Source: Thysanoteuthis rhombus (lineage: Eukaryota > Mollusca > Cephalopoda > Oegopsida > Thysanoteuthidae). Taken from it: DNA of 64,000 nt. Of this stretch, positions 36,126 to 48,351 are shown one piece after another; the stretch's first letter is position 1, and each line of letters begins with the position of its first letter. The translations under genes and the position numbers were made by a program. The DNA lies in the NCBI GenBank assembly GCA_963457665.1, contig OY735234.1, forward strand, positions 724,001-788,000, read 5' to 3'. The notes beneath the pieces are model-generated. The model was not told the DNA's origin. It saw only the letters and a list, made by a program, of their open reading frames with translations, and searched no databases.

Positions 36126-36307
36126 CGGGGTGTTTGCAAAAATACGTAACATTTAAAAGGAAATAACTTTTCTGTAGAAATCCTCGAGCTGCCTCATTTA
36201 AATCCACAGCTCTTAGAAGTATCAGCTGACAGTGAATTCAAGCGAGGTAATCCCAAACTTTTTAGTCACTTCCCTTCTAAATGATGCGTTTCTTTGGAAA
36301 TACCCTG
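36126..36307. mobile_element. MITE, 182 bp, with terminal inverted repeats and TA target duplication
   Basis: Left end CGGGGTGTTTGCAAAAATAC then G (36126-36146); the reverse complement of the right end (36287-36307) reads CAGGGTATTTCCAAAGAAAC then G, 16 of 21 identical. Both ends are directly flanked by TA (36124-36125 and 36308-36309), the target duplication of Tc1/mariner-superfamily elements. The interior has no open frame, so it is a non-autonomous element. Confidence 0.75.
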
Positions 36308-36309
36308 TA

Positions 36310-37329
36310 AATTGCTGTGCAATACATTATGCCTGTTGATATCGATCACATTCCCCAGGATATTCTAGAGTTGAATCAAACCTGAGTTTTACATAATAAA
36401 ATATCAGCACTATATTAATATGAAATCGTTACTAGGAACACTGAACAAATACTCGTGACATACTGTGCAAAGGTAATTAACAGAATTGATATCAGGCAAA
36501 TGCGTCCTATGCCAATGGGACACTTCCGTACACTTGCTCTTTTGGAACGCACACAATAATGCCACACTGGATAAAAAAAGCGACAATGCTGTTGATTCTT
36601 TTCTTAAATGCAGAATTGTACTTTTAATTTTAGTAATACCCAGTCTTTGCATTGAAGCAATATAAAATAAACATTTTACATGAAATCTTATTTAAACGTA
36701 GTGCTGATCAGTTTTTAAAGTGTAGCCAGAACTCAAGATATATATCTCCCATCATCTCAAATTTAGACTCCTATTGACACATTATTTATCTTTAGCCACC
36801 CAACACCGACTCCCCTTGGTCATTAGATAAACCCAGGAGGGTCTGATTACCTTGAAAATCAGCATTTAAAGCCTAACTTTTACAAGGGCTCGAACAGAAA
36901 CCACTGACGATGATGGGAAATACTTGGCTATCTCAGTCATGGGTTAGATTAGTTCAGCTCAAAGCCACAGTAGTGGGGCACCTAGTGTGGATTGAACTCT
37001 CTACATAAGCGAATTGGCCTATGAGATAAGCTTGCTAACCTTAGCTCTAGGACAGGCGTTCAAGACAATTGATGTTAGTGAAATTAGAGAAAATAGTTTG
37101 CTTTGATGTAAGAATTTTAAATCTCCACGCGCCTTATCGAGTCTAAGGAATAATATTCCTTACCAGACAGTTAATTCTATTTATTCTTTAATTCTCTCTA
37201 ATGAAAATCGTCAGATGGACAGACTTTTGATGAGTATCATTAATTGAATCACTCTCCTGGAAATTCAAATTAGGCCTTTTCTATTTACTCATAGTCCTCA
37301 ACCTCTTTTCAAGCAGAACAGTAAAAATA
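36310..37329. other. Unannotated block
   Basis: No gene or repeat copy recognised. Confidence 0.4.
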
Positions 37330-37515
37330 TCTTTCAATCAGAGAAAATATCCCTGGATCTGTCTCAAAATCTCACCAATAATTTCTTGGCTCATGGCCCA
37401 CCCTCCCCGAACTTTCCACTGAAATTCTCTCTGAACTTTTCACGATATCGTGTAGACGGGAAGACAGACGAACGAATGGTAATACGTCGTCGTCAGAGGC
37501 AAAAGATAGGTAGAC
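37330..37515 (+). repeat. Family P repeat, one unit
   Basis: Carries TCCCTGGATCTGTCTCAAAA, CTTGGCTCATGGCCCACC, CTCTGAACTTTTCACGATAT then CGTGTAGACGGGAAGACAGACG, in the same order as at 9310-9655. Confidence 0.65.
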
Positions 37516-37587
37516 TATTTTGGAGGTATCAAGCTTTAAGCACGGTTGGGAAATTTTCCATTATTGGTTTGCATCCACATGTATAGA

Positions 37588-37925
37588 GGTACGGAGTGGC
37601 ATAACGGTCAAATAGAGGTGCAGACTAGCGGAATGGGTACTGGCATCGAAAAGGAAATCAGCAAACCGATTTCAGTTCATTTCGAACCAATGCCTTCGGG
37701 AAAGGCATGGATCCACTCTTTCCTACATCAATGGGTAAATAGCCGGGTATCCGGAGCCCTTTAGCTCTGTAAAGTAGTTCATCTAAGAGGTTACTCTAAC
37801 AGAATAAATCTACAGTTTAGTAGCCATCGTAGTTGACCCCAGGCCAGGGTAAAGTAGACGTTGGGCTTGCAACTCAACCCTGTAAAAAAAGTACTTGCCA
37901 CTGAAACCAGAGCAGAGTGTTTCTG
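37588..37925 (+). mobile_element. tRNA-derived SINE (family S1), copy 2
   Basis: The head GGTACGGAGTGGCATAACGG is almost the same as at 23408. The B-box-like TTTCGAACCAATGCC lies at ~37677. It then has GGGAAAGGCATGGATCCACT, CAATGGGTAAATAG, GTAAAGTAGTTCATCTAAGA and ACTTGCCACTGAAACC. This is the most complete S1 copy here. No poly-A tail or target duplication identified. Confidence 0.7.
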
Positions 37926-38514
37926 TCCAATGCTCTACAAGAAGTTTACAAGGATAAACAAAACAACATATGTAAAGCTTCAAACCAACATGTCTAAAAA
38001 CAGTTTTACTGTATTTTTTATGAACATTTTCTAAATATCTGGGATTTATTTGCTTCTTATCCGGCAAAATCAAATAGAATGTCAATGTGAATGAAGATAA
38101 AAGTTTGCATTCTGCGTCCGTCCAGGAAACGGCGGCCATCTTGAAAGAAAATTCAGGATTTAATGCTTGCTTGAGAGCATTCGGTATACATCACTAGGGC
38201 AACTCCACTTGATCTTCATCCTGCCCATTTTCGCTTCGTTGTGAAAGGCGCGGTCGATTCAGTAGCCCATTGGGAAAAAATCAGTCGTTCGTAGTCCCTA
38301 GGGAGTTAACTCAGCATGGTTCCTGACAGTTCCTAATTATTGATTTTGCTATTGGACGCGCTGGTCTGACCACAGTTTGCAGTATATTCATTTGTTTTTG
38401 AAATAGGACGCGGCTACTATTGAATGCGTGAATAGATTGTGAATAATAACAGAGAGAACTGCAGTCCATGAATCAAAGGTTCCATCTCAAGAACTGATTT
38501 AATTCACCCTTTTC
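37926..38514. other. Unannotated stretch
   Basis: Nothing recognised. Confidence 0.4.
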
Positions 38515-39005
38515 ACGGAGATCTATATGTATTCACTCGTGTCTTTTGTATGTCTTTCTATTTATCTCCTCACAATATCCCTACAAGTTTTTAATAAATT
38601 TGAACGGAAAAGTTAGTCAATTTCATCGTGGAAAAGTAAGTCAAGGGTCAAGGAAGAATTGATCTAAATTTTTTACAACTACCCACCCTGTATCGCAGGT
38701 TTATATCGGTCCACACAGTATTTCCAATAAATTTTTTTTCGAAGAGTTGACCATGGCGGAAGGAAGAACTGGATAAATATTCGGGCCGATCCCTGGATTT
38801 TTTTCGATCAAGAGATATTCTTTTATTTTTCCATACATCAAAGTCTTCATTCATATCTATCTACACAATTTCTCCAATTGCTCTCAATGAATTTCAATGA
38901 CATTTTGCGGAAGTGTGGGCCACGGGCTCAGGACGAATTGATTAAATTTTTTGCGTGGATCAAGGATTTTTTAAACAGATACTTCCCCTTCACCGTTACT
39001 ACATG
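38515..39005 (-). repeat. Family P repeat, about three units, inverted
   Basis: Read on the minus strand, it repeats the AAATCCTTGATCC / TCCAGGGATCGG step, the CACAC..CAT-type middle and TTGAAATTCATTGAGAGCAA before a GAAATTGTGTAGATAGATAT step. It contains at least three such steps, the reverse of the 9-10 kb orientation. Confidence 0.6.
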
Positions 39006-41232
39006 ATCTGATTTAATACGTTTTCTCTAATGATCATGGCGTTCTCTCTCTCTGTGCTCTAGTAAAGGTCGTAATAAGAATTAACCAAATAGAAGGAAGG
39101 TAGAAAATAAAGTCTCCCGGTAAAGACATCGGGGCTTTTTCGTGAGTTCTTAATAAAAGCTAACATCCTCAAATCTTAAGTACGGAAGCGTAAAAAGAGA
39201 GAAAAAAGATTGAGTAACATTTTCTTTTTCTTACTAAAATACTAGGTCTTTTTTGTTATTCCCCACCACGAAAATAATCCCCCTTACCCTGGGAAGATTC
39301 AATTCTCACTAGTTCTGATAGTTTTAGTCTGGTATAGACGAACGAAAAATTTCCAAAATTCTTTGCCCTTTAATGCTAATTTTTTTCTCATCCCAAACTC
39401 CTCTTCAGGAAAAGCTGCGAATATCTGAAATTTTGATGATCTGGAACAAAAAAGAAAAAAAAAAACAATATTTCCAAATAAAATTACTGTTGAAATTTGA
39501 ACCCAAACTAACGCCACGAATTAAGTTTCTAATTGGCGAGAAAAAGAAAAAGCAACTTGATGTATTTTTTTTTGTTAGGCTTCTATACTTTGAATTTATA
39601 GATGTTTATTTTTGTTGGTGACTAACAGAAATGCCGAAAGACATTTTTCATTTTGTTCTAGGTTATTGGAATATTAGTTATGGTTTAAGTCGAAGTGAGA
39701 AGATGAAAACAGAAAATTAATCTTCAATAATTGAGTAATATTCAATTTCAGCCAAGTGCTTGTAAAAGCTGTAATATTCTGTGCTTTATCTGTCGCTAAC
39801 GTCATTGTATTTGATCTTCGCGATTAACGGTGTAGCGTTCAATAGACACCGAAGAAAAAGACAGGTCTTCAGTCGATAACTATTAATAATTTGACTCTTA
39901 ATATTGTGCAAGAGTAACAACGGCGTTTTTTTAATGTCATCATTTTCAAGGTGTTTGGTAAAGTCGACATGCTGGACAACGGGCACTTCAAATTTTGCAC
40001 ATATACAAAATTTAAATCGAGTCGATAAAACTATTTTGAGGGAGATACCATTTATTTTTTTTTTGTCTGTGACAGGTGTATGATACAAGGATTCGATGTG
40101 ATCAGCCCATTTGTTTTCACGTAAAATACAAAGTGATCAACAGACATGAACATATATTCGATTTTAGATTGTGCAGACTGAATGCTTGCCCGCACAAACT
40201 TTACGAAAGTGCAATGAAAGCATAAAACCAATTTTTTTCCATTACCAAAAGTCCTGAAAATTCGATGTGCTACTAATTTTTGTTGGATTTTGTTTTTTGC
40301 TGACCTGGACATTTGCCCAAATTTCTCAAACACCTCTGCCATTCGTGAAAGCAGTGCAGGAATAGTTCAGGAAACTCGAAGGAGTGCAGAAATATTTTCT
40401 TCTCTTTTGAAGCATGTTACTTCTCTTGTCATCTCAAGAGTGGAGATTCGGTCTAACGAGTGCCAAGCAAGTGCCAAGTGTACACCGTCTACTTCTCCAA
40501 TTTAAAAATAACTCTTCATGGTTTTAGATGTTTCACTGGGGAGAAACCAACACATTTGCAATGCGTCTTTGTTGATTGACTAATCCTTTATATAATTAAT
40601 ATTTACTGATACCCTCTTATATATTGATTTTATACTACTAATATCTAATAAGTTTTTCATATACGTAGACTAATTTCTGATACCTATAACATATGCTAAT
40701 TCTTTCTAATAAAAGAGTAATCAAACTTGGAAGGAAAGGAGAAAGAAAGCAAGTGATCAAAGAAAGAAAAGAAGAAACGAATAATCATGGCAAAAAGAAA
40801 AAGAGAAATAACGCGAGTAATCGAAAGAAAGAGAGAAAGAAAGAAAGCAAATAATCAAAGAAGGAAAGAAAAATGAACGAACAACGTAGCCTAAAACGAT
40901 AAGTAATCTTAGATATTAATTAGTCATAAAAATCAATTGGTACAAAACTTTAGATTCTTGTTTTGGGGGCGCTTTCCATTGAAACGGAACAAAGTCAATT
41001 GAAGATCAAAGGCGATGAACCCAATCGATGATAAAAAGATCAATAATAAATAGTTCATTATGATAAAAATCAATTCTGACTACGGTGATCAATCAACCTT
41101 TTGATACATTTCCTAATAATCTTCATTTTCCTTAAGAACTCAAGAATCAAAATGTCAATATCAAAAAAGAAATATCTATTTTAAGCTTTCGAAAAAATAT
41201 CAAACATATATCTTAAATCTAACGAATTATCG
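39006..41232. other. Unannotated block with a (GAAA)-rich tract
   Basis: The overlapping minus-strand ORFs at 39786-40342 (100 and 96 codons) have no recognisable domain. A GAAA-rich tract lies at 40735-40880. No gene can be supported. Confidence 0.4.
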
Positions 41233-41716
41233 GAAACTGTCGACCCAAACTGTCGACATTAACATAGTCAGCTTCAGTTTTTCAGTTGCTTTGACTGGCT
41301 ATGTATGTATGTATGTATGTATGTATGTATGTATGTATGTATCACGAGTACACGTTGCACCAATGAAGCCATAGGGCTCAAAACTTGAACATTCACTCCT
41401 TATCAATTTTAGAAAAAAAGTTTTCTTTTAATCTCCCCATAAGTTTTTGTGGATGATTCAAATTACAATGTAAATTTATGCTAAATTGGTCCCTCGAATC
41501 TGGCACAGTTCACGCTAATTTTTCGAAAATTTGGATCTTGACCACTGCCTGACAAAAAGTGAGAGAGATAACTTATTCATTGATCACTGCCCAACAAAAG
41601 GCGATAGCAGTAAGTTATTCATTGATAATTCCTTTTCCGAATTTTCCAATTGATCACCCCCAACTGCCAAAAGACGTTGGTCGTGTGGCGGTTTCTACTG
41701 AGTGAATAACCAGACC
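41233..41716 (+). repeat. Dispersed repeat family X, copy 3 (longest) with internal (GTAT)n
   Basis: Begins GAAACTGTCGACCC and ends CTACTGAGTGAATAACCAGA then CC, ~484 bp. It includes (GTAT)n at 41301-41341 exactly where other copies have a single CTATGTATTG, so the microsatellite grew from an element-internal seed. It also carries a duplicated ATTCATTGATCAC / ATTCATTGATAAT step. Confidence 0.8.
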
Positions 41717-41740
41717 TATGTATTTATTCATCAAAGGAAA

Positions 41741-41860
41741 TGTCAGTGGCCAAGCAATTAACGGCACGAGGAATGGAATCGGTGTATCGAGACATTTTGA
41801 GACCACTTCGCTCTAATCCCTCTTGGGAAAGGCATGGATCCGTTCTACTCCACCTTTCCA
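41741..41860 (+). repeat. Partial SINE of family S1, copy 3
   Basis: Shares TTGGGAAAGGCATGGATCC with the copy at 37588, preceded by a TTCGCTCTAATCCC string at the B-box position. It is diverged and directly follows family X. Confidence 0.5.
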
Positions 41861-43242
41861 ACACACCTTGTGCCAACCTGGCAGAGTAATGGCCCATCAC
41901 CCCCATGGGACACACATGTCCAAAAACGGACCTCAAAAAGGTTGATAAAAAATATTTATCGATAAGTAAATCCATTGATATCTCTCAAAGCACAGGTATA
42001 TTTTGATCAGTGGGGTTAATTTTCTGCAAGATTTTCCATATTATTCAAAATCGCACTGTTCAAGGTCTTATGATTTAATATGCTTAATTTCAGCTTATTC
42101 TTAGTAACAATAATTCGTACAGCCATACTTTAACCGTTCTACATCAAAACCATCACTACACAAAACTTTATAATTCAATATATTCTTTCATTGACATTTA
42201 TCGGGATACTGATCAATCTCGTCTTATTAATTGACATTTTTATCAATCTCTACCAACTTGATTATTTTCGTCGGAGAATCTGCCTATGTTTAAATCAAAC
42301 GCTATGTTTATCGAAATATACGTCCATATCAATCAAAATGCAAATCGAATATCAATGGCAAAGTAAGAACTGTCATACTGTGACATATCACATATGTATA
42401 AGCATACGTATTTATGCAGACGCGCAGTCAAAAATTGAAGAAAGGCTGAAGTCGCTTTTGTTATGTAGAAATGATTGCTCTTTATTTTCTTCAAAAAGGC
42501 TGAATGTTGTTCGCGCCGCAAATACAGCAGTCAAAACATATCAAAACATAAACATACGCTTCACATCAAAATCATAACATCTCAACGGTGAAATCAGTAG
42601 TTTCAACTGTATAGAGAATGAGAAGGACAAAAGAAATATACTAAAATGACTTTCCCACTACGTCACGACCAATTAGCCAAGTTCCGGGCAAGCGTACGTG
42701 CTGGCCAATAGCAAGCCTTTGCAGCTGCTGACTCGATTCCAATTGCGACTGTCTTCTTGTTTTCGTTCCTCTCAGCGCAGGTCTGTTTACTCTTTCTTTC
42801 ATTCTTTTTTTTTTCCAGTCTTTCTGCTGTTTTTCGTGCTCCAAAATAGTTCTGTAAATGATTTTGCCTTTATCTTTCTTTACAGAGGTTATTTTGGCCA
42901 GCGTCCCGTATTGGCCGCTCATCTAAGCATTGTCTTAGCATATAAACGAACTTGTGCATATTTTCTCACATCCACGTACACGCTATTCTAATGAACGAGC
43001 GCGCATACATGAACACATATTGGATTTCTTGACCTGGATTACCCTCCCATTGGGTCCCTTATTAGCAACCTGAGGCTCAATAAGCATGGCACTGTTTCCC
43101 CCTTACTGGCCTTAATCACCCGCAATTTTAAGTGTGCTTGAAAATGTCAACTCGTTCCCCTCGCATCGTCCCACATACATACATATACATATTCACACAT
43201 TGAAACAAATAGATGTATACATTCGTCCACATAAAAACACAC
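41861..43242. other. Unannotated block
   Basis: ORFs at 42191-42577 (plus, 128 codons) and 42641-42922 (minus) show no domain. Nothing recognised. Confidence 0.4.
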
Positions 43243-43281
43243 CCGAGTACACACACACACACACACACACACATACACACG

Positions 43282-43372
<91 letters not shown>
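43243..43372. repeat. (CA)n(TA)n compound microsatellite
   Basis: (AC)n at 43247-43286 followed by the longest pure (TA)n in the window, 43287-43371. ORFs across it are artefacts. Confidence 0.95.
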
Positions 43373-43375
<3 letters not shown>

Positions 43376-43449
43376 GACTTTCCAATCCGAAAAATGTTAC
43401 AATGCAAATATATTGGATAAGTTTTCCCTTTGAAGTCCAGCGTAGATTC

Positions 43450-44245
43450 ATGAACCATCATCATCATTATCAGTCTTTTAACGTCCGTCGTTGGACACAG
43501 ACCTTCCGTAGGATTCGCCACAATTCTCTATCACAGGCGTTGCAAAGCCAGTATTTTCTGAATTTGTCCAGTTCATCTCTCCATCTTGTATTCTGTCGGC
43601 CTTGGTTTCTCGTGTGATCTCTGGGGATCCATATTGTGAGACGTGATGTCCATCGATTGTCTTTAATTCTTGCATCATAGCCTGCCCATTGCCATTTGAG
43701 TTTTTAAAAATAATTTCTATGATGTTTCGGACTCTTGTTTTCTTCCTGATATACTGTGCCGTCTTGTGATCTCTCCAAGTAAAGTTGAGCACGATTCACT
43801 CATGCACAAGTTGCATAGTTCTCAGTTTGAAGGTCTGTCTCTTCGTTAGGTTCCATGTTTCAGCTCCATAAGTAACTATCGGGAAAATGCATTGGTTGTA
43901 TACTCTTCTTTTTAGGATTATTGGGGTCGTCTGGTTTTTGATAGTAGACTTTGCTTTGCCGAAGGCTTGCCATCTTAGAGTGATTCTTCGCTTGATTCCC
44001 TCCTCTTTTGAGGATCTCATGGTGATTCGTTGTCCTAGGTAGATGAAGTGGTCTATTTTGCTGAGTTTTGCATCTTCTATCTTGACAGTTATATTCTCAC
44101 TCTCAATATGATTGTTGCACATGATTTTCATTATACTGAAGTTCATGCCTAGGCCGACGTTTTTGCTTTCTTCGTTTAGTTAATCTATCATTAGTTGGAG
44201 GTCATGTAGGTTCTCTGCGAAATTCTCCTTATCGCTTCTTCTGTT
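43450..44245 (-). mobile_element. RTE-clade LINE 3' fragment (copy E)
   Basis: On the minus strand a well-preserved C-terminal stretch reads KLSKIDHFIYLGQRITMRSS, KEEGIKRRITLRWQAFGKAK, LKRRVYNQCIFPIVTYGAET and WNLTKRQTFKLRTMQLVHE (44146-43796). The next block is LNFTWRDHKTAQYIRKKT (43790-43738), one frame away, and the element ends at CCAACGACGGACGTTAAAA and a short (GAT)n at 43453-43470. It retains KEEGIKRR, the segment deleted in copies A and B. The in-frame TAA is at 44182-44180. The 5' truncation is near 44245, just before motif C. Confidence 0.9.
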
Positions 44246-44904
44246 ACTATTTTTCTTTCCTTGTTTGCTGTGCTGAATATAATTTTGAAAAAATGTTGAC
44301 TTTTAATACATTAATTATATTTTTCGATGAAGATTAATGAGTTAATATTTTACTCTCCATGTACAGATGATATTTTGGTCCCCCAAATATTCGAAAAAAA
44401 ACCCCCAACTTTACCGGTCTTTAAGATCAGATCGTTTGAGTAACATGAAAAATGTGTCAAGTGAAGCAACCAACAATCCTACCATATAAATCGATAAATG
44501 AGAACAGAGTCAGTTTGATAAATCAGTAGATCTATTGAGACGGAAACAATAAAACAAAGCAATAATAAAAATCCAAGAAAAAAGACTCTTAATCGATATG
44601 AAGAGACAGAAGCAGAGTGATATAAAGTAAAAATTGCAGATCTAATTGTAGACGATTTAACTCCGTGAACCAGTGTCAGAGCCACGAAAAAGTGTCTGCT
44701 TGCAATTCCGTTCGGATTAAAAGTGGCGCTGGATTATTAAAAATCAGTGGTGTACCTTTGCGTTGTTATTCAACTGAATCAAATGAATGAAAATAGAAAA
44801 ATGGTAGAGGTCTGACAGGGTCAAACTCCAATTCTACTTCTAATCCTGAGGGTGATCACTGTAACTTTAATATTGTTATATGATAAATGTATTTGTAAAT
44901 ATAT
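44246..44904. other. Unannotated stretch
   Basis: Nothing recognised. Confidence 0.4.
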
Positions 44905-45135
44905 GAAACTTTTCCATTTAAGTCAGTTGGTAAAAGAGCCGCCCAACAATCACTTGGTAGTGGTTTCAAAGCATGGTAAGGAAATGTTTATTTTATATAC
45001 CAATTTGGTTAAACGTGATGTGATAGACAAACGGTGAGGAGTTTGCTTCCCTAAATTTGGTGAGGATTATTCTTGTTCTTGTTGTTGTTACAGGATGTCA
45101 ACTCTTGGCTTAGACTTGGGTTTGACGGAAAGAAA
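44905..45135 (+). mobile_element. tRNA-derived SINE (family S2), copy 1
   Basis: The tRNA-like head has AGTCAGTTGGTAAAAGAGCC (A box) and GTGGTTTCAAAGC (B box) ~35 bp apart. The body shares with 57300-57535 the strings GTTTAAC/GGTTAAAC, GGAGTTT(G/A)CT, CTAAATTTGGTGA, ATGTCAACTCT and TTTGACG. Its 3' part carries a short TTG run. The order of boxes matches a tRNA-Lys-like promoter. Confidence 0.7.
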
Positions 45136-47382
45136 TGACCATGGGAGAAATAATGAGAAAAATCATAAAACAATTAACAAGTTTGCAAGTGTAGGTGAAA
45201 GAAGAAGAAGAAAAAACACTTGAAAATGAACATTTCTTTTAAATTCATCGAAATGAAATAGAATTCAAACTGCCATTTAAAAGCTTCTGGGCGGAAAACT
45301 TGAAGAACAAAAGATACCAAATCAAAAATTTTTTATTTGTTTAATTTTCTTGTCGGAGATTTCTGAAAATCAAATTAGCTGGTGTAAACCTGGAGGAAGC
45401 AGTCATTGACTCGTCCAGACCCAGTTATTTCGAGCGTTCGAGAAAACATCAGGGGTCACAGGTCATGAGTGAAGCAAAATTAAAAAGAGAACAAGCACAT
45501 GCAACCCCCTACAAATTTATGTCGCATGCCTGTACACATACACATCGCCAAATTTATACACACTTGAATACGAATATGGATACATATGGTACACATACAC
45601 GCATAGCTTTGGCAAAGGCATCTGTCTCCCCTTCAACGCATTACACAGATTATTCTCACAAGTATTTTCCTAGTAAATGGGAATTATGCCGAGAAGTCTC
45701 GCCCAATAACTTTTTAAGCACCAAAATAAGATGCTGGGCAGAAATCCTTGCGTCCCTACTTTTTTAGTAATAAATGAAAATATTCGTTTATTTCGTACGT
45801 TTGGCAGCAGCTCTATCGATAGTTCTTAAAACGGGACAAATTTCACATTAAAAACGATTTTAGATCAGTTGAGAACGTTTGTAAGGAATTAAGTGATCCG
45901 GAGAGAGAGAGAGAGAGAGAGAGGTTAAAGAGAGATATACAAATCGATGCATAGCGTTGGTTAAGATAGAAAGATACCATACAGAGGATGGGCGATCAAT
46001 TCTCGAGGTAAAAAGTTGGAAGAAAGAAAAAATAGATAGAGAGAGAAGAAAATAAATAAATAAATAAATAAGACTATACAGTGTTTATAACTGATGTATG
46101 CATTCCATATATATCTTTTAAAGTTTGCATTTGCATTATATTGCATTATGGATGATATTTTTCGTTTCGGTGCTATGATTATTTTTGTTTCGAACGTTTT
46201 AATGGGGATTAGCTTGAAAACTGAAATAGTTTTTTAGAGGAAATTTTTTTCGTAGATGTATATACAACGTTTCAAATTTTGAGCCGATTCTTTTTCTTGT
46301 TTTTCTTGTTACCCAGACAAAAATTCCATGGTGATTTTGTGCACCTTTGGAAGCTTTAATGTCGGACCATTTGTTTTAGTCGTTCATTGGATCCTGTTAC
46401 CATTGAGAGACTATATATTTTTTGTTCATTGATGTATAGCGTTAGTGAAATATCATTGATTTGTTACGGCTGATGAAAGCAAAAAAAAAAGACTTCGGTG
46501 ATCTGCCCGATAGTGCATCAGATTTTCGTTTCATGATAGAAAGACCCCAGGTGACACTTGGTCAGATGATGATTCAGTGAACAGAACGTCCTTCTCCTTC
46601 TCCAGAGGATGAACGCAAATCCGTTTTCAATGTTCGGTAATAGTAAAAAATGAATTGCAAACCTAATGATTAGGACCCTGCCTTTCCACACTTTCTTTTT
46701 AGCGGTGTTTCAAGAATGAAAACCGATATCATGTCGAGATGGAATGACCGCTTTAGATGTGGTGAACACCCACCAATAAACCAAAAGCCGTCTATGAATA
46801 CATAAAAAATATATTTTTTGCCAGGGCGTATTGCATACTTGGAATAAAAAAATAGTTCCAAATTGGACCCCCCCCCAAAAAAAAAGACATTCATTTACGT
46901 AGAACAGTTCACATACACATTTAATCATGCGCACGCTCACACACATCTCGCCAGAGACAGACAGAGAGACAGAAAGAGGGAAAGAGGAAGAAAGGAAGTG
47001 AGAGAAATAGAGACGGATAAAGAGGGGAAGGTAGAAAGAGGAATGTTAGATAGATGGATAGAAAAATAGATGAATAGATGAATAAATAGAGAGAGAAAGA
47101 GAGAGGGAGAGAGAGAGAGAGAAATCGATACAAAGATCGAGAAATATGTGCTCTACAGCTACTCTCAATCCACAGGACCCTAAGAGCTGAATGAATGAAT
47201 AGACAAATCCATTTATTATTATTTCAGTCTGGGGTCTCCTTAAAATGTACCAGGTCTCCCAAAGGGGCATTTCGAGAATGAGTTCTCTAAAAATACAAGC
47301 TGAGGTTTTTTTGGTGGGAACCTGTCGGGAAACTACGAGACTAACAACATCTAGCAATGTGGTTCAATTTAACAACAATTAA
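45136..47382. other. Unannotated block with small (GA)n tracts
   Basis: Microsatellites: (GA)n at 45902-45922, (AAAT)n near 46050-46070, GA-rich 46955-47125. No coding exon or RNA recognised. Confidence 0.4.
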
Positions 47383-47893
47383 CCATTTTCGCAGAGAACC
47401 TGCACGACCTCGAACTAATGCTAGATTAACTAAATGAAGAGAGCAAGAAAGTCGGCCTACACAGGAACTTCAGCAAGAAGAGGATCATGTGCAACAACGA
47501 CATCGGAGATTAAAAACACCAAGATCAAAATCGAGGACACAGAACTGGAGAAAGTAGACCACTACATCTACCTAGGACAACAAATCTCCATGAGACCCAC
47601 AAAAGAAGAAGAAATCAAGCGAAGAATCACACTAGGATGTTAAGACTTTGGCAGAGCATGCTCAGCTTTCAAAAATAAGAAGATACCATTAATCCTAAAA
47701 AGAAGGGTGTACAACCATTGTATCCCCCAACAGTCACTTATGGAGCTGAAACATGGAACCTAACCAAGATGCAGATCTGCAAATTGAGAACCATACAACA
47801 TGCACATGAAATAATTAAGCTCGGCGTCACGTGAAGAGACCACAAGATAGTACAGTACATCTGGGAAAAGACAAGAGTCAGGGACATCTTATG
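47383..47893 (+). mobile_element. RTE-clade LINE fragment (copy F), 3'-interrupted
   Basis: Starts at FAENLHDLELMLD, has the in-frame TAA at 47427-47429, then KVDHYIYLGQQISMRPTKEE and EIKRRITLGC, keeping the segment deleted in copies A and B. It continues through the TYGAETWNLTK-type region and stops inside the TRVRDI block at ~47893, where chimeric repeat Y begins. A separate copy (G) begins after it at an earlier point of the element, so F and G are not halves of one insertion. Confidence 0.85.
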
Positions 47894-47901
47894 AACATAA
47901 T

Positions 47902-47930
47902 CTTATCTCCATAGCAATATGCAATTCGTG

Positions 47931-47983
<53 letters not shown>

Positions 47984-48313
47984 TTCTACTCACACATCAG
48001 TCCGTAAATCCATTCAATATATCGTCAATAAAGAATCGGGACCGCCCAAATGATAGCACAACTGATAGCGGCTAGAATACTGAAGGCAGCGCTTTAGTAG
48101 TGGAGAAATTTGCTGTCACTCAATATTCCGTGTAAACCATCAGCTGAGACTAGTGAGAAATCATCATCATCATCATCATCATCGGCAGCAGCAGCAGCAG
48201 CAGCTGAGTGTTCTGTCTTTGCAGCAAATGAATATAAGATGAGATATGACAGAATAGGACAGCCTCTACACTGGATCATCTACAAATAGTATAATGCACC
48301 ATATGCTAAGACC
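47902..48313 (+). repeat. Chimeric repeat family Y, copy 2, with LINE C-terminus
   Basis: Matches 10981-11592: TTATCTCCATAGCAATATG, (TA)n at 47934-47980, CAGTCCGTAAATCCATT, GATAGCGGCTAGAATACTGA, CCATCAGCTGAGACTAGTG, (CAT)n at 48162-48183, (GCA)n at 48184-48203, then the R2-like text FAANEYKMRYDRIGQPLHW. An in-frame stop follows within KYNAP-type text, and similarity ends near 48313. It has the same junction as copy 1 but shorter arrays. Confidence 0.8.
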
Positions 48314-48351
48314 ACCGGCTTTTAACACTCACTATCTGCTCCTGGTGGGTA

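Noticed and set aside
39786-40342. Two overlapping ~100-codon minus-strand ORFs as a gene
   Set aside because: Different frames, no domain or splice pattern that I can support.
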